Both the position numbers and the translations under genes were made by a program. Of a DNA stretch of 64,000 bases, positions 1 to 8,932 are shown piece by piece. Every line of letters starts with the position of its first letter. The stretch's first letter is position 1. Below the pieces are notes generated by a model, which was given only the letters and a program-made list of their open reading frames with translations, was not told where the DNA came from and ran no database searches. This stretch comes from an uncultured Lachnospiraceae bacterium (GTDB lineage: Bacteria; Bacillota; Clostridia; Lachnospirales; Lachnospiraceae). Location: contig CAJTSD010000007.1 of assembly GCA_910578795.1 (NCBI GenBank), positions 30,137 through 94,136 of the forward strand, written 5' to 3'.

Positions 1-46
1 AAAGGCTTATTGTCGGCATACGACTCTCCCCTCTCTCCTCTTTGAT

Positions 47-844
47 TTATTGCCTGCATAACTTTTCTATACTCATATTGATGTTAAGGTCCGAAATCTC
101 CTCCGATGCATCCCATGCCAAACGCAGTGTAGCATTGGTCGGCAGTTCAATGATAAAATACCGTGACAGTTCCAGCAATTTGTTTCGCTTTTCTGCCTTA
201 GCACATGCCGCATATGCGGTTTGCCCGCTGTCATTGATGATTGGCATAATTTTTAATGATCCACGCTTTTTCATAACCGCGGATCCAAAAAAGCTAATGG
301 CATAATATCCAACCGTCAATGAAATAAAGTCATCATCACAAAGAGTGATATTTTGCGTTATATCTGCTATCTCTATCTTAAGCGGCAGACTGCCATTGTC
401 CGGCAGACTCAAAGCGCGACCCGAAAACACTGCAAATATGCTATTTTGCGGATATCCTGCCGGTCCTGCCGGTCCCCGCGGTCCTTGGTCACCTTTGGGT
501 CCCATTGGTCCGACCGCTCCCTGCGGACCCTGCGGTCCCGTAACGCCCTGCGGACCGGTTTCCCCGCGTTCTCCGGGACAGCCGGGCGGTCCGGGCTCCC
601 CTCTCGGTCCCATTGGTCCCTGCTCTCCATAAACAAGCACATTACCTGACGGTTCTATTCGTTCTTCCGAACACATTTCCCCGTGTTCATCTTCCTTTCG
701 TTCCACAGTACCGGACTGCTGAAGCTGATTCAGTGTATCTGCATTTGCTCCATGTCGAAAATCAGGGTTGTAATTTCTGTTTGGAGCCCTCATACCAAAC
801 GGATTCGGCGGACGAAACATCCCATTCCCATTGTAATTGTTCAA
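47..844 (-). CDS. Collagen-like surface/exosporium-type protein
   Basis: A 265-residue protein with three parts: an Asn/Pro-rich head (residues 1-75), about 18 uninterrupted Gly-X-Y triplets (about 76-130, rich in GPQ, GPM and GPR), and a beta-rich tail of about 130 residues resembling the C1q/TNF-like heads of bacterial collagen proteins such as BclA. There is no signal peptide or LPXTG anchor, as expected for exosporium or spore-surface collagens. The start is TTG, chosen because GAGGTGA lies 6 bases upstream. The role (surface layer, adhesion) is inferred from the family. One triplet carries Cys (GCP), which could cross-link trimers. No neighbour explains its function; the next gene is a broken reductase. 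The class is certain, the cellular location is not. Confidence 0.85.
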   Translation of the reverse strand: MNNYNGNGMFRPPNPFGMRAPNRNYNPDFRHGANADTLNQLQQSGTVERKEDEHGEMCSEERIEPSGNVLVYGEQGPMGPRGEPGPPGCPGERGETGPQGVTGPQGPQGAVGPMGPKGDQGPRGPAGPAGYPQNSIFAVFSGRALSLPDNGSLPLKIEIADITQNITLCDDDFISLTVGYYAISFFGSAVMKKRGSLKIMPIINDSGQTAYAACAKAEKRNKLLELSRYFIIELPTNATLRLAWDASEEISDLNINMSIEKLCRQ

Positions 845-1051
845 ATAAAATCACCTCATTCAACTTTTCTATTCTGTAAGAATATACCATAATAAATTAT
901 ATGCTTGGAAAATAAATTTGGTTTGCATATTCCATTTGACACAATTCCAATTCCTATCCGATAGACGCAAAACAGCGGCAGTGCATTTTGAGCAGTCCCT
1001 TTTCAAACTCCCTATCCGTTTGCTTCCCCACTCAAATATCCTAAACCCAAC

Positions 1052-1558
1052 CTACACCAGACTCATAAACCACTCCACTGTCTTCGGATCATAATGCGAG
1101 AAAAACAGACTCTCGCCGCCGTCCAACTGCTCAAGCTTTCTCAAATCCTCCCCGGAAAGCTTAAAATCAAACACATTAAAATTCTCCTCCATGCGCTCCT
1201 TATGCGTGGATTTCGGAATCAGAACGACATCCTTTTGCAGCAGAAACCGCAACGCCACCTGCGCCGTTTTCTGCTGCCAAAACACGTGCGTTTCCACCTG
1301 ATTGACCGCAGGCTTGATTTCCGAAAAATGATATAGGTCAAGATAACGGTCCTGATAAAAATTGGAAATGCCGAGCGCACGCACCTTCCCTGCTTTATAA
1401 GCCTCCTCCATCGCCCGGTAACTGCCGTAATAATCACCGAACGGCTGATGAATCAGCAGTAAATCAATATACTCTGTCTGCAGCTTTTTCAGGGACTCTT
1501 CAATGGAAGCCTTCGCCTTCTCGTATCCCGCATTGCTAATCCATATTTTTGTTGTGTA
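1052..1558 (-). pseudogene. Aldo/keto reductase, 5'-truncated
   Basis: The frame is open from position 1558 and encodes the last ~168 residues of an AKR-superfamily reductase. Recognisable pieces are ITTK-type strand residues TTKIW, the catalytic-His strand LLLIHQP, the GISNF strand, and the NADPH-binding end VLIPKSTH. The N-terminal ~95 residues are missing, including the catalytic Asp, Tyr and Lys. The alignment breaks at the stop codon 1559-1561, exactly where the oppositely oriented Rpn tail begins. An internal ATG at 1411 has no good ribosome site. I infer a deletion that joined two divergent genes and removed both 5' halves. It cannot be a functional reductase. Confidence 0.85.
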
Positions 1559-1836
1559 TTATGGAAGCAATCAAAGAATTAAAGGAAATCATCCTGACCG
1601 ACCGCCTGCGCTACGAATACGAACTGCGCCTGAAAGCCAAACGCGACCGTGAAGCGGAGATGGACGATGCATATGAGCAGGGACAGGAGGCAGGGCGTGA
1701 AACGGAGCGCGAAAGAAATATAAAAATCTTAATAAGCACCCTGCGCGAGTATGGGCACGCAGAGGAACAGATTGTGCAGAGCCTCATGGAAAAATACGGC
1801 ATCAGCCAAGAGGCGGCGGAAGAAAAGCTGAAATAG
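1549..1836 (+). pseudogene. Rpn-family nuclease/transposase C-terminal tail
   Basis: About 92 residues matching the C-terminal tail of the Rpn (PDDEXK) recombination-promoting nuclease/putative transposase family common in Lachnospiraceae. The charged helical stretch DAYEQGQEAGRETERE is typical, followed by a short helical module (EEQIVQSLMEKYGISQEAAEE). The nuclease domain with its D-E-K catalytic residues is absent. The reading frame begins inside the neighbouring truncated aldo/keto reductase, so its own start was lost. A TTG at 1549 and an ATG at 1561 exist but neither has a clear ribosome site. A deletion relic, not an intact gene. Confidence 0.7.
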
Positions 1837-1860
1837 CAAAATCAGAAAGGAACCCCCACC

Positions 1861-2688
1861 ATGCTAAACCTCTCACAATTAGAACAGCTCATTGCCTTTG
1901 CAGAACTCGGAACGCTCTCAAAAACCGCCGAAGAATTACACATATCGCAGCCCACCATCACCCGTACCATGAAAAGCATTGAAGCAGCATTCGGCGTTCC
2001 GCTTTTTATCTGCGGCCAAAACAAAATCGAACTCAACGAAACAGGACTGCAGGCAGTAAATTATGCTCAAACCTTACTGACCTCCGCCCAAAACGCCGTG
2101 CAACAGGTGCAGGCATACCACGCAAGGCTGCACACCATTTCCGTAAAATCCTGCGCCCCCGCACCGCTTTGGTCGTTGCTGCCGCTGCTATCCGCACGTT
2201 TTCCCGAACAGACCGTTTCCTCAAAACTCGCCAAGCAGACCGCGATTGTGGACGAAATCCTTTCAGGCGCCACCGAAATTGGAATCCTGTCTTACCCCAT
2301 ATCTGTCAACACACTTGCCTGCATCCCGATTGTGCGGGAAAACCTCTCCGTCTGCATTTCCCGCAGTCATGCACTGGCAGACCGAATCATCATCCCCATC
2401 ACGGATGCCGAGGCAAACGTCGTTTATCATTTTATCTGCAAAAAAGACAAAGCGCCCTACATCGCAGTTGCTAAACAACTCAATACCTCCCTGGTATCAG
2501 CGTTGCCCCAATTTTCTGCGCCCCAAAAACATCATAAAACCCGTTACCCCTGCCGCAAACAAGTCCGCCACAGGTTGCGCGAAAAGCACCCCATCCAATC
2601 CAAACAGCCGCAAAAAAGCAGAATCATCGGCGCAAAGCAAATCCCCTCTTTCGCTTTTCCCACTGCAAGAAAAAGAAAACAACCCTGA
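1861..2688 (+). pseudogene. LysR-family regulator, 3' end replaced
   Basis: The N-terminal winged helix-turn-helix (residues 1-60, with TLSKTAEELHISQPTITR) and about the first 130 residues of the substrate-binding domain are clearly LysR type. The start has GAAAGGAAC upstream. After about residue 205 (near position 2490) the protein turns into Arg/Lys/Pro/Gln-rich sequence unlike any LysR, because the DNA there is antisense to a decayed MATE transporter end. About 85 residues of effector domain are missing. A different frame gives a protein-like tail ending at 2776 that I do not recognise. The DNA-binding domain could still be made, but effector response is probably lost. Confidence 0.8.
2497..2688 (-). 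pseudogene. MATE efflux transporter C-terminal remnant
   Basis: The minus strand encodes the last transmembrane region of a MATE-family drug/Na+ antiporter in two frames. One frame reads FLAVGKAKEGICFAPMILL; a second, one base away, continues as LRLFGLDGVLFAQPVADLF and ends at 2497. Both match the penultimate/last helix region of MATE proteins, in which a Gly-Leu-Asp-Gly plus Ala-Gln-Pro-x-Ala-Asp signature is characteristic. The frame break and the missing ~390 upstream residues show decay. It lies antisense inside the 3' end of the LysR gene and explains why that gene's C-terminus is abnormal. Confidence 0.65.
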
Positions 2689-2862
2689 TATTCCCGAAAC
2701 CGCAAAAGCCGTTATGCACCAGCAATTTCTTTTACTGCAGGCACTTGAGAAGTGGATTGCATCGGTGAAAGGTTGATTTTATTAACGAATGACAAATTTC
2801 CTTTGTTATGATATAATCTTAACATACCACTTGATACAGCAAGAAAGGAACCCCGCGATAAT

Positions 2863-3231
2863 ATGAACCTCAACGAACGTCTCCAAGACCTGCGCAAAAA
2901 GGCAGGCTACTCACAGGAGCAGCTTGCCGAGCTTTTGGGGATTTCCCGCCAAGCCATTTCCAAATGGGAAAGCGGACAGGGAAATCCCGATATTGACAAT
3001 ATCATTAAATTGACAAAAATCTATCAAGTCAGCACCGACTACATTCTGTTAGGACACAAAGACGAACCGGGCAAACAGACCGAACCAATACAGACACCCT
3101 TGCCGCCCAAAAACGAACTCAGCCCCGAAATGCGCAAAGCACTTGCAATCATCACTGTCACCGCAGGCTTTGCAGTCATCACCGTGCTGTTTATCACAAT
3201 GCTGTCCATTATGGAACGGTATATCCTTTAG
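2863..3231 (+). CDS. XRE-family HTH regulator with C-terminal TM
   Basis: A 122-residue protein with an N-terminal Cro/CI helix-turn-helix (residues 4-58: RLQDLRKKAGYSQEQLAELL, then SRQAISKWESGQ) and a Pro-rich linker. A single hydrophobic segment (about 93-117, AIITVTAGFAVITVLFITML) follows. This membrane-anchored XRE layout is common in Clostridia. The anchor suggests that the regulator senses an envelope or membrane signal or is released by processing, which is inference. A GAAAGGAAC ribosome site precedes the ATG. No obvious target operon is adjacent. Confidence 0.85.
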   Translation: MNLNERLQDLRKKAGYSQEQLAELLGISRQAISKWESGQGNPDIDNIIKLTKIYQVSTDYILLGHKDEPGKQTEPIQTPLPPKNELSPEMRKALAIITVTAGFAVITVLFITMLSIMERYIL

Positions 3232-3357
3232 CTTTGCGGCATACTTCCTCTGCATGGGACTGCGCTTAAAAATAAATTGGTGAGGTACTTATATAGGAAA
3301 AATAATTATTCAGATGTTTTATATGTCAGAACGGATCATTCAATACAGAAATCCCCT

Positions 3358-3502
3358 GATAGGTTCCAATATCAAAAGACTGCGGAAAGAGCCTTGATTT
3401 TCCATTACTACGGGTACATTTTCGAAGGTTGAAAATGGATACAATAATCCGTCGGTGGATTTACTGATTTGTCTCACTAAGATATTTAAGATATTGGTCT
3501 AA
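3358..3502 (+). pseudogene. Decayed XRE-type HTH regulator fragment
   Basis: Two short in-frame pieces show a helix-turn-helix relic. IGSNIKRLRKE is the first helix, at about 3358-3391. FSKVENGYNNPSVDLLICLT is recognition helix plus following helix, at about 3419-3481. The segment between them holds a stop and has lost the central helices, and the second piece ends at a TAA at 3500. Its end overlaps, on the opposite strand, the open tail of the truncated radical-SAM gene. Not translatable as a regulator. Confidence 0.6.
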
Positions 3503-3736
3503 TTCCTCAAACATGTTAAATAATCCCTTTCCTTCGGGCATAGCTGTTGATTTCTTCCGCCAAATTCTCTTTATAAACGGAAAACGAAAATGGAATCTGT
3601 ACGCCGTTTTCCCTCTCTTCATACTCAGGAAAAATAATGAAATTCTTCCGTTCTCATTTTTCCTTGCCCTGCACAGCCCTCTTTGTCCGGGCTCCAAACT
3701 GCAATGATGCATACATGTATGACAGACTGTTTTCAT
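3461..3736 (-). pseudogene. Radical-SAM AmmeMemoRadiSam enzyme, N-terminal remnant
   Basis: The first 32 residues (from ATG 3736, GGAG ribosome site) have the N-terminal Cys-rich signature of the radical SAM enzyme of the AmmeMemoRadiSam system: CxxCxxxC, then EPGQRGLCRARKN. After residue 32 (about 3641) homology stops and the frame runs on as unrelated basic sequence to 3461. The CxxxCxxC cluster motif that binds the [4Fe-4S]/SAM centre is absent. The upstream gene is the AmmeMemo fusion, so this was the expected next gene of that operon. A neighbouring frame (about 3520-3640) also reads as protein-like sequence of unknown origin, suggesting joined foreign DNA. Confidence 0.8.
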
Positions 3737-3775
3737 GTGCTCCGCCTCCGTTCCCTTTCTGCGCCGCATATGGCA

Positions 3776-5158
3776 TTAGTAGTGCCTGATGACCTCAAAC
3801 CGTTCCAGTGCAATCTCTTCGTTGTCACCAATACCAGCCTTACGCTTTGCGATTGCAATCTGATCTTCTACGGTATCAACACCGTCCAAATTCGGCAGAA
3901 GCAGCCCGCGCTTATGCCCCTTTGTCACGATAACGCCATACCGGCTGACGTCCAGTTTATCAGGCGAATCAATTTCCTCCGTGTCCCCAAGCACGTCCAC
4001 ACTAATCACAAGCTCGTCCAGTTCCTCCTGCCTAATTGGCTGGAATCTGGGATCCCTGCACGCCGCACTAATCGCATTCTCTATGATTTCCTCCGCAACA
4101 CAGGTTCGTACCGCGCAAATCGTTCCGATACATCCGCGCAGACTGCCGTTTTCCTTAATGGAAACAAAAACGCCTGCCTTTTGACTGTACATTTCCTTAG
4201 GCAAATTGTCCGGTACCGCTATGATTTTTCCTGTGCGCACATAGGTTTCAATTGTTGTTCTTGCAAGCTGCACGTAGGTGTCCTCCTGCGCTCTTAGCTT
4301 TGCAATTTTCGCCCGCTCCTGCGCTTCAAACTGTTCCTTGAAATTGCGCCCTTCATCATTGCCGCATACGATATAGCTGCAAATCCCATATCCCACACCG
4401 AAAACACCCTCATAGGATAAAGGTTCCGCTTCCACCTTCCGCTTGTCAAGCGCACCTGCCATGATTGTAAAAGAACGGTGTCCGCACTCCCCCGCCTTTT
4501 CACAAAGGTTTTCCGGAAACTGAAACAGCTTGCCAAAATCGGCTGTTCCCATCACTTCCATAATGCGGCTGTCGTACTCGGGACCTTCTTTTTGGTATCC
4601 GTACGGTCCGTCTTCCTTTAACCGATGCGATAAATCCCCGCTCGCAATCAGTACAGTTGTTCGATTTAAAAGTTCGTCGACTTTTTGAATATACTGTCCC
4701 AACTGGTAATGCATTTTCAAAGGCAGTCCGGATAAGCCGATGCGGACAAGCCGATACTCCTTTAAATACTGATTCACGAAATATAGCGGCACCATTGTTC
4801 CGTGGTCCAGCCGCCAGTTGCGCTCTCCCTGCGTTCCTGCCGGAAAGTCCGCCGCATCCGCCAGTTTGCAAAGCTGCTTCACAAATTCCGTATCATAGCG
4901 AACCTGCATCTGCACTTGGGGCGCACGAAACTGCGCAAAATCCCCCGATGCGCTTTGCCCCGGCGATATATGGAAGTAATCCGAATACAGGATTTGGTGC
5001 GGGGACATCAGTATAATCGTCTCCGGTTTCAGGTCGGCAATCTGACGCGCCGCCGCGTGGTACGCCTCAACTGTTTTTTGTACTTTTTTCTCCTCGCCCC
5101 TGCCGATTTCCGGTACGATAATCGGCGGGTGGGGGAGCATAAATGCCGCTTTTATCAA
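3776..5158 (-). CDS. AmmeMemo protein: MEMO1-like (AmrB) + AMMECR1 (AmrA) fusion
   Basis: A 460-residue fusion. Residues 1-270 are a MEMO-like domain of the extradiol-dioxygenase class III fold (metal-site-like PHPPIIVPEIG at the N-terminus, SPHQ, ASGDLSHRL). Residues 290-460 are an AMMECR1 domain with its diagnostic LRGCIGT motif. Proteins of this type occur with a radical SAM enzyme in the AmmeMemoRadiSam system, whose chemistry is not settled. The start is TTG, 8 bases after GGAGGG. The radical SAM partner immediately downstream is truncated to 32 residues, so this protein is orphaned in this window. Full length for the fusion; nothing looks damaged. Confidence 0.92.
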   Translation of the reverse strand: MIKAAFMLPHPPIIVPEIGRGEEKKVQKTVEAYHAAARQIADLKPETIILMSPHQILYSDYFHISPGQSASGDFAQFRAPQVQMQVRYDTEFVKQLCKLADAADFPAGTQGERNWRLDHGTMVPLYFVNQYLKEYRLVRIGLSGLPLKMHYQLGQYIQKVDELLNRTTVLIASGDLSHRLKEDGPYGYQKEGPEYDSRIMEVMGTADFGKLFQFPENLCEKAGECGHRSFTIMAGALDKRKVEAEPLSYEGVFGVGYGICSYIVCGNDEGRNFKEQFEAQERAKIAKLRAQEDTYVQLARTTIETYVRTGKIIAVPDNLPKEMYSQKAGVFVSIKENGSLRGCIGTICAVRTCVAEEIIENAISAACRDPRFQPIRQEELDELVISVDVLGDTEEIDSPDKLDVSRYGVIVTKGHKRGLLLPNLDGVDTVEDQIAIAKRKAGIGDNEEIALERFEVIRHY

Positions 5159-5173
5159 TGCTATAATCCCTCC

Positions 5174-5272
5174 TTATTGTTCTCCTATTTCCTTTGGTTC
5201 TAAGCATTCTCCTACAATACAATCCAGCATAAGTTCTAACCATGCTCTACTATGTTTCCCGCTAAATCTTAT
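5174..5272 (-). CDS. Possible 32-aa peptide upstream of AmmeMemo
   Basis: A 32-codon frame from ATG 5272 with GGGGAGA just upstream. It ends 15 bases before the AmmeMemo TTG start, so the two could be translated in series. The sequence (begins MIRFSGKHSRAWLELML) has no domain I recognise. It might be the 3' end of a decayed gene, since the frame stays open upstream to about 5359 with less protein-like sequence. Confidence 0.3.
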   Translation of the reverse strand: MRFSGKHSRAWLELMLDCIVGECLEPKEIGEQ

Positions 5273-5449
5273 CATTGGTTTATCTCCCCTTTTTTCCTTC
5301 CATAATAATATCCCCAAACTGCGTAATTTCATCTTACATCCATTTGGAGATAAACACAAACCTCTGCATAAAATTTGAAAGCAAAATCCCCTTCAAAAAA
5401 TATACAACACATCATCATAATGCGTCCATTCCCAATAGTCCTTCCCTCC

Positions 5450-6520
5450 TCAAAATCCAACCGCTTCCAACGGAACACCTAAAATAAAATATCCGTCTAA
5501 AGAAATAGCATAAGGAAAGGAAACATATATATTTTTTTCGTCCAATCCGATATTCTGACTGCTAAAACGGTCAAACCCCGATTCCGTTGGTTCCTCAGAG
5601 AGTTTTTCTTTTAAAGCTTCAATAAAACCTTCAATCACTTCCCGCTCATGGGCATCTTCGTCCCGAAACTCACTGTATGTCCCTGTATAGACCTCAAAAT
5701 TTCCCGCACGCAGCGTTTCCGTCAACTGTTCCACGCTGGTCAAATCGCGCAGTTCAATATACTCCCCCTTACCAATATCAATTGTCGTCATATAATGATG
5801 TGTGTGGGGAGACGCTCCGCCTGTGTAAGAATAAATCTCATAAACGACGCTAATGCAGTTCTCATCCAGCCGCAAAATTTCATAATCCACATCAATCGCA
5901 TCAAAACAGTCAGGATTTTGAATCTCCTCCTCCAGCAACGCGATCGCAGCATCCGCGGTTTTTCCCTGTATGGAAAAAGCAGCATCCTTTAAAAGTTCAT
6001 TTGCTTTCTCCGTATTTCCGTTTATCGTATTTTTCAACTGCGGGAAATCAATCTTTACCTGAAAAAAAAGTCCCTCACTTCGTTCAAGGGAATACGTTTC
6101 ACCAAATACGGCGCCTTCCGCTTCATCAGCCTCCCCCACTGGCGCCTGACTGCCCAAGTCCTCTGCTGATGCGGATTCCTTCCTGTCATCTGCATAAGGA
6201 GCATCATATTTGGTTTCCGCCCTGTCGGCATATCCGTCGTCCTCCAAGATCCCGTCCGCAGTCATTGCATGGTATATTTGCTCATTCATTTTTCGCAAAG
6301 CTTCGTCGTTGATATGAAAATGAAGATACGCAATGTCCACGGAGTCTTCCTCTGTAACATTCTCCGTTTTCGCATAATTTGTTTCAATTACATGCCCGTC
6401 ATTGTCAATAGATTCACAATCCTTTTCTTCACACTTTCCATTCGAATACCCCAAATACGCTATCATAATTATCACTGCACCCAACAATAATTTATAAATT
6501 AGTCTTCTATCCGTTTTCAT
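5450..6520 (-). CDS. DUF3298-like membrane-anchored protein, short duplicate
   Basis: 356 residues: an N-terminal membrane anchor (about 8-25, LLLGAVIIMIAYLGYS), a short acidic region, then a DUF3298/RsiV-like extracytoplasmic domain (about 145-355, with the GGASPHTHHYMTT strand and ELRDL). GGAGGT precedes the ATG. It is a tandem copy of the next gene upstream (6581-8902), with which it shares the same start, anchor and DNA similarity. It lacks about 150 internal residues between ADDR and ESASAED and lacks the C-terminal third. The result joins half of the first domain to the whole second domain. Possible roles are envelope stress or glycan sensing; this is inference from the family only. Confidence 0.75.
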   Translation of the reverse strand: MKTDRRLIYKLLLGAVIIMIAYLGYSNGKCEEKDCESIDNDGHVIETNYAKTENVTEEDSVDIAYLHFHINDEALRKMNEQIYHAMTADGILEDDGYADRAETKYDAPYADDRKESASAEDLGSQAPVGEADEAEGAVFGETYSLERSEGLFFQVKIDFPQLKNTINGNTEKANELLKDAAFSIQGKTADAAIALLEEEIQNPDCFDAIDVDYEILRLDENCISVVYEIYSYTGGASPHTHHYMTTIDIGKGEYIELRDLTSVEQLTETLRAGNFEVYTGTYSEFRDEDAHEREVIEGFIEALKEKLSEEPTESGFDRFSSQNIGLDEKNIYVSFPYAISLDGYFILGVPLEAVGF

Positions 6521-6580
6521 ACCTCCACTCCCTTAAGTACTGCAACAAGCCCAAACCGTTCCTTTTCGTAATCTTAAAAG

Positions 6581-8902
6581 CTACTCCCCTTCCCCAAACA
6601 ACTCCTCATAAGTATACGTAACCTCTTTTTTCTTTTCTTCCGCCCTATCATATGCCTCCCAATAAGGCTTGGATAATTCATCATACTGCTCTTTGGTTAT
6701 CCTAAAATACCACTCCCCGCCCGAACGTGTATAAATTCCCTGCGACTTCATCGCCTCCGTCAGCTTTAAATTTTTCTCTTTCTCTGAATATTCAGGCATC
6801 ATCGCAGCAGCCAAATAACTCTCTGCACTCTTCTGCATTCCAAAAAAGAACGTATAACATGCTTCTTCTCCGCTTTCGTCCAACAGATAAAATGCCAGCC
6901 AATGTCCATTTCCATGCCACTGTACTTTTCTTGTTCCGATTAGCGAATACGCGTAGCTTCCCATAGGATACCATACAGAAAATGCATCTTTTTCGGTATC
7001 GTAATCCAAAGCATAAATGCCTTGCCCATATATATGCACACTCAGTTCGGGCAGATCATCTCCGTCAATATCAAAAAAATAATAAACAGTCTCATTTCGT
7101 TCCATATAACGACCTATATCGTCTATCTGCGAAAAAGGTATGCTTGTCCCTGCTTTTTCATCAAATACCAAACCGTCATTCTCCAATAATTCCTTATATT
7201 TTTCCTTATATTCGTCATAAAACGCCTCATTCCCCAATTCAAATTCGCCAAAAAAGTCCACCTGTTCATAAGCCTTTTTGATGACCTGAAATGTTTCATC
7301 ATCCACATAAGGGATACCCCACTCCTCCGAGAAATCCGCCCCCGCAAAATCCAGCCAATGGTCAAAAACAAACGCGGTGCCTTCCGCTGACGCCTGTTCG
7401 TCCATGACCACGTCCGATTCTTGTGGAACGCATAAAATAAAATGCCCGTCTAAGGAGAGCGTATCGGGAACATAAATATATATACTTTTTTCATCCAGTC
7501 CAATATTTTTGCTGCTAAAGCGATTAAAACCCGATACAATCTTTTCAAATGCAAGATTCTCTATAAAAGCCTGAATAAACTGTTCCATTTCCTCCGTCTT
7601 ATGGATATCTTCATCCCGAAGCGCACTGTATGTCCCTGTATAAACCTCAAAATCTCCCGCCTGCAGCGTTTGTATCAACTGTTTCACGTTGGGCAAGTCG
7701 CGCCATTCAATATACTCCCCCTTACCGATATCGACCGTTGTCATATAATGGTGCGTGTAGGCAGATGCCCCGCTCGTATAGAACGTAAGCATATAAATTA
7801 CACTAATACAACTCTCATCCAACCACAAAATTTCATAATCTGCTTCAAATGATTCGGAACAGCTAAGATCTTCCATTTCTGCTTCAAGGAATGCCGTTGT
7901 TTCATCCGCAGTTTTTCCCCATATAGAAAACGCGGCATCCTTTAAAAGTTCATTTGCTTTCTCCGTATCAACGTTTTTGGTGTTCTTCAGCTGTGGATAA
8001 TGAATATTTACATAGAAAGTAAGTCCTTTGCTTCGTTTAAGGGAATATGTCTCACCAAATACGACGCCTTCCGCCTCATCAGACTTCTCCACTGACGCCT
8101 GACTGCCCAAGTCCTCTGCTGATGCGGATTCATTTCCTTCTGCGGTATTTCCTGCTGCCCTTGTTTCATCATTCTCCCATAACCTTTGTATAGCGGGCAA
8201 TTCGTCCACCTCCAATGCAAGGCAGACCTTCTGCTTCATTGATGGATAAGGCTCCGCAAGAAAACAAATTCTATTTTCCTGCAAATAAAAATTCTCTGTT
8301 TCGTTGATATAGCCGTCCGAAGCAAATTCTTCTAAAAAACTGTCTATGTAAGCAGCCTTTTCGCTGTCATTGAGCGGAAGCCCCATGACGGATAATTTCC
8401 CTTCCTCAGCCGCGTTTTCCAACAAATCCCGCAGTTCTTTTAAACCGAAAAAGTCGGCTAAGCAAAGCAGTTCTCCACTGCTCAGGTCAAAATTCATGCC
8501 CATATCCAAATTTTCACTGCCGAACCCTTTTCCCTTATATCCCGTAAAATGAATACTGATTATCCTGTCATCTGCATAAGAAACCTCATATTTGATTTCT
8601 GCCCTGTCGGCATATCCATCGTCCTCCAAGATACCGTCCGCAGTCATCGCATGGTATATTTGTTCATTCATTTTATGCGAAGCTTCGTCGTCGGCATTGA
8701 ACTGAGGATACGCAATGTCTACGGAGTCTTCCTCTGTAAATCTCTCCAGTTTCGCACAATTCATTTCAATTGCATGTCCGTCTTTGTTAATTAATTCACA
8801 ATCGTTTCCCTCATGTTTTCCCTTTGAATAGCCAAAACGCACAGCCATAATTATCACTGCACCCAACAATAATATATAGATTAACCTTCTATCCGTTTTC
8901 AT
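6581..8902 (-). CDS. Large DUF3298-like membrane-anchored protein, full duplicate
   Basis: About 773 residues from ATG 8902, chosen because GAGAGGGAAGC lies directly upstream; an in-frame ATG at 8929 lacks one. N-terminal anchor, then a first DUF3298/RsiV-like domain (about 35-245), a second (about 280-500, with the ASAYTHHYMTT strand), and a unique acidic C-terminal domain (about 520-773) with an EF-hand-like stretch FFDIDGDDLPELS typical of surface proteins reporting a calcium-like site. Predicted extracytoplasmic. Its shorter tandem copy follows at 60 bp. The duplication includes upstream sequence: GTTCCTTTTCGTAATCTT occurs ahead of both copies. Function unknown. Confidence 0.8.
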   Translation of the reverse strand: MKTDRRLIYILLLGAVIIMAVRFGYSKGKHEGNDCELINKDGHAIEMNCAKLERFTEEDSVDIAYPQFNADDEASHKMNEQIYHAMTADGILEDDGYADRAEIKYEVSYADDRIISIHFTGYKGKGFGSENLDMGMNFDLSSGELLCLADFFGLKELRDLLENAAEEGKLSVMGLPLNDSEKAAYIDSFLEEFASDGYINETENFYLQENRICFLAEPYPSMKQKVCLALEVDELPAIQRLWENDETRAAGNTAEGNESASAEDLGSQASVEKSDEAEGVVFGETYSLKRSKGLTFYVNIHYPQLKNTKNVDTEKANELLKDAAFSIWGKTADETTAFLEAEMEDLSCSESFEADYEILWLDESCISVIYMLTFYTSGASAYTHHYMTTVDIGKGEYIEWRDLPNVKQLIQTLQAGDFEVYTGTYSALRDEDIHKTEEMEQFIQAFIENLAFEKIVSGFNRFSSKNIGLDEKSIYIYVPDTLSLDGHFILCVPQESDVVMDEQASAEGTAFVFDHWLDFAGADFSEEWGIPYVDDETFQVIKKAYEQVDFFGEFELGNEAFYDEYKEKYKELLENDGLVFDEKAGTSIPFSQIDDIGRYMERNETVYYFFDIDGDDLPELSVHIYGQGIYALDYDTEKDAFSVWYPMGSYAYSLIGTRKVQWHGNGHWLAFYLLDESGEEACYTFFFGMQKSAESYLAAAMMPEYSEKEKNLKLTEAMKSQGIYTRSGGEWYFRITKEQYDELSKPYWEAYDRAEEKKKEVTYTYEELFGEGE

Positions 8903-8932
8903 GCTTCCCTCTCTTATGCACTGTACCAATCC

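Noticed and set aside
345..649. Plus-strand Pro/Gly-rich ORFs over the collagen region
   Set aside because: They are mirror frames of the G-X-Y repeats; the minus-strand frame has start, ribosome site and natural domain order.
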